Of a stretch of DNA of 64,000 nucleotides, positions 62,637-64,000 are shown piece after piece. Numbering within the stretch: position 1 is the stretch's first letter; each line of letters begins with the position of its first letter. The stretch lies in NCBI RefSeq assembly GCF_027557445.1, contig NZ_CP106841.1, forward strand, positions 186,001-250,000. The letters run 5' to 3'. The translations under genes were made by a program, and so were the position numbers. This DNA is from Paenalcaligenes faecalis (GTDB taxonomy: Bacteria; Pseudomonadota; Gammaproteobacteria; Burkholderiales; Burkholderiaceae_B). The notes beneath the pieces are model-generated. The model was not told where the DNA came from, did not search any database, and was given only the letters and a program-made list of their open reading frames with translations.

Positions 62637-64000
62637 TTAACCGAGTTTGGATTTTAGGATGTCGGTGACTTGTTGTGGGTTAGCTTTACCTTTAGCTGCT
62701 TTCATGACCTGACCAATCAGTGAGTTAAAGGCTTTATCACGACCCGCACGGTACTGTTCCACAATATCTGGGTTGGCGGCAATGACCTCATCGACCATGG
62801 CCTCAATCGCACCGCTATCGCTGATTTGTTTTAAACCGCGTTTTTCAATAATCGCGTCCGCATCAGCAGCAGCTTCACCTTCCCACATGGCGGCAAAGAC
62901 CTCGCGTGCCATCTTATTGGAAATCGTATTGTCTGCAATACGTAAAATCAACATGGCAAGTTGCGCTGGATTGATTTTTGACTCTGTAATGCTGAGTTCT
63001 TCGCGGTTTAGTGCTGCGGTTAGATCTGAAATAATCCAGTTAGCGGCTAATTTAGCATGGCTGTTATTAAGAGCCGCATAGGTTTGCTCAAAGAAATCAG
63101 ACACATCGCGAGAGACAGTCAATTGATTGGCGTCATAGGCATTTAGTCCTAGTTCTGCCTCAAAGCGTGCTCGTTTCTGGGCCGGTAACTCGGGCATCTC
63201 TTTTTTGACGCGCTCAATCCATTCTGGGCTGATATACAAAGGAGCTAAATCAGGATCAGAAAAATAACGGTAGTCATTTGCGTCTTCTTTGCTACGCATG
63301 CTGCGCGTTTCATCCAGATCAGCATCGTAGAGACGGGTTTCTTGAATGACTTTACCGCCGTCTTCGATTAACTCAATTTGCCGGCGTACCTCGTAGTTGA
63401 TGGCACGCTCCATGAAACGGAATGAGTTAATGTTTTTTAGTTCGCAACGTGTGCCAAACTCTTTTTGACCTTTAGGGCGTACAGACACGTTCGCATCGCA
63501 ACGGAAAGAGCCTTCTTGCATGTTGCCATCACAGATGCCTAGCCACACGACTAATGAGTGCATGGCCCGTGCATAGGCAACGGCCTCGGCGGCAGAACGC
63601 ATTTCTGGTTCAGAGACAATTTCAAGCAAGGGCGTACCAGCGCGATTTAAGTCTATCCCTGTGGAGGATTCCCCATGCGGGCCTGTAAAGTTTTCGTGTA
63701 AGGATTTACCTGCGTCTTCTTCGAGATGAGCACGCGTTAAATTAATCGTATGCTCAACTTCGCCCACAAAGAAGCTGATTTTGCCACCGACCACGACCGG
63801 CAGATCAAACTGACTGGTTTGGTAGTTTTTAGGTAGGTCAGGGTAAAAATAGTTTTTACGTGCAAAGACAGATCGAGGCGTGATTTCGGCACCGACAGCT
63901 AGGCCAAAACGAATGGCTTTGTCGGCGGCGGCCTCGTTAAAAACAGGCAGCGTGCCAGGTAGCGCCATATCAATAGCGGATGCCTGTGTATTAGGCTCAG
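62637..64000 (-). CDS. gatB: Aspartyl/glutamyl-tRNA amidotransferase subunit B (5' end outside window)
   Basis: The frame stays open to the window edge, where it reads [20 protein letters not shown], so about 30-35 N-terminal residues are missing. Visible motifs are [38 protein letters not shown] and the [20 protein letters not shown] zinc-site region, followed by a C-terminal GatB/YqeY tail domain ([13 protein letters not shown]). With GatA and GatC it amidates Glu-tRNA(Gln) and/or Asp-tRNA(Asn). Confidence 0.95.
   Translation of the reverse strand, partial: EPNTQASAIDMALPGTLPVFNEAAADKAIRFGLAVGAEITPRSVFARKNYFYPDLPKNYQTSQFDLPVVVGGKISFFVGEVEHTINLTRAHLEEDAGKSLHENFTGPHGESSTGIDLNRAGTPLLEIVSEPEMRSAAEAVAYARAMHSLVVWLGICDGNMQEGSFRCDANVSVRPKGQKEFGTRCELKNINSFRFMERAINYEVRRQIELIEDGGKVIQETRLYDADLDETRSMRSKEDANDYRYFSDPDLAPLYISPEWIERVKKEMPELPAQKRARFEAELGLNAYDANQLTVSRDVSDFFEQTYAALNNSHAKLAANWIISDLTAALNREELSITESKINPAQLAMLILRIADNTISNKMAREVFAAMWEGEAAADADAIIEKRGLKQISDSGAIEAMVDEVIAANPDIVEQYRAGRDKAFNSLIGQVMKAAKGKANPQQVTDILKSKLG

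Overview
The window looks like chromosomal DNA of a betaproteobacterium of the order Burkholderiales, most likely the family Alcaligenaceae. Base composition is moderate, roughly half G+C by eye. The lineage call rests on gene content and order: DUF3460-scpA-panC, rsmB-DUF4390-NtrY/NtrX-like pair, rhodanese-grxC-secB-gpsA, a Bug-type tripartite tricarboxylate binding protein, prepilin peptidase-coaE-zapD, and a Nudix-ThiE fusion. Genus cannot be fixed from the sequence alone. I saw no rRNA, tRNA, CRISPR array or prophage.

Layout. (1) 34-2598: an AlgX/AlgI-type polysaccharide O-acetylation pair. (2) 2709-9725: a collapsed gamma-carbonic anhydrase gene, then a leftward catabolic operon (class III aminotransferase, FAD/Fe-S D-2-hydroxyglutarate dehydrogenase, HglS-type 2-oxoadipate dioxygenase) with a LysR regulator upstream; together these could convert 2-aminoadipate to 2-oxoglutarate, the end of a lysine degradation route. 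(3) 9842-16963: rsmB, DUF4390, an NtrY-like kinase with an AAA+-less response regulator, a BioC-like methyltransferase, comF and trmL. (4) 16965-20529: a small orphan gene between 18-bp direct repeats, a Bug protein, then gpsA, secB, grxC and a rhodanese. (5) 20632-25136: gpmA, envC, ctpA and a moeB/thiF family gene. (6) 25176-30674: a tandem double ATP-grasp protein of YheC/YheD type, AT-rich in its second half, next to a divergent pair of chemoreceptors. (7) 30706-34543: phnA (yjdM), an MFS exporter, DUF3460, scpA, panC. (8) 34575-36344: a tnpB-only IS605-type element with recognisable ends, then a small LuxR-type HTH gene whose ribosome binding site lies inside a long inverted repeat. (9) 36281-39080: a lipoprotein, a prepilin peptidase lacking the usual N-terminal cysteines, coaE, zapD. 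(10) 39107-47885: a four-gene MdtABC-type RND efflux operon with its outer-membrane channel. (11) 47897-53412: a spermidine-synthase-like methyltransferase, Nudix-ThiE, DUF815 ATPase, ispB, mobB, gltS. (12) 53631-59833: a third chemoreceptor, a GlcD/D2HGDH-type flavoenzyme, and a divergent TRAP transporter. (13) 59889-64000: exodeoxyribonuclease III, a DODA-type dioxygenase, pyrE, and the 3' part of gatB running off the window.

Most of the window is ordinary core genome. The parts worth a second look are the tnpB element with its reconstructable reRNA (omegaRNA) and guide, the hairpin over the LuxR-type gene start, the YheC/D-like double ATP-grasp protein in a lineage that makes no spores, the complete 2-aminoadipate-to-2-oxoglutarate operon, the gene-conversion signature between the two divergent chemoreceptors, and the terminator-like hairpin between dctP and dctQ. 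I did not find a convincingly new multi-gene defence or biosynthetic system.
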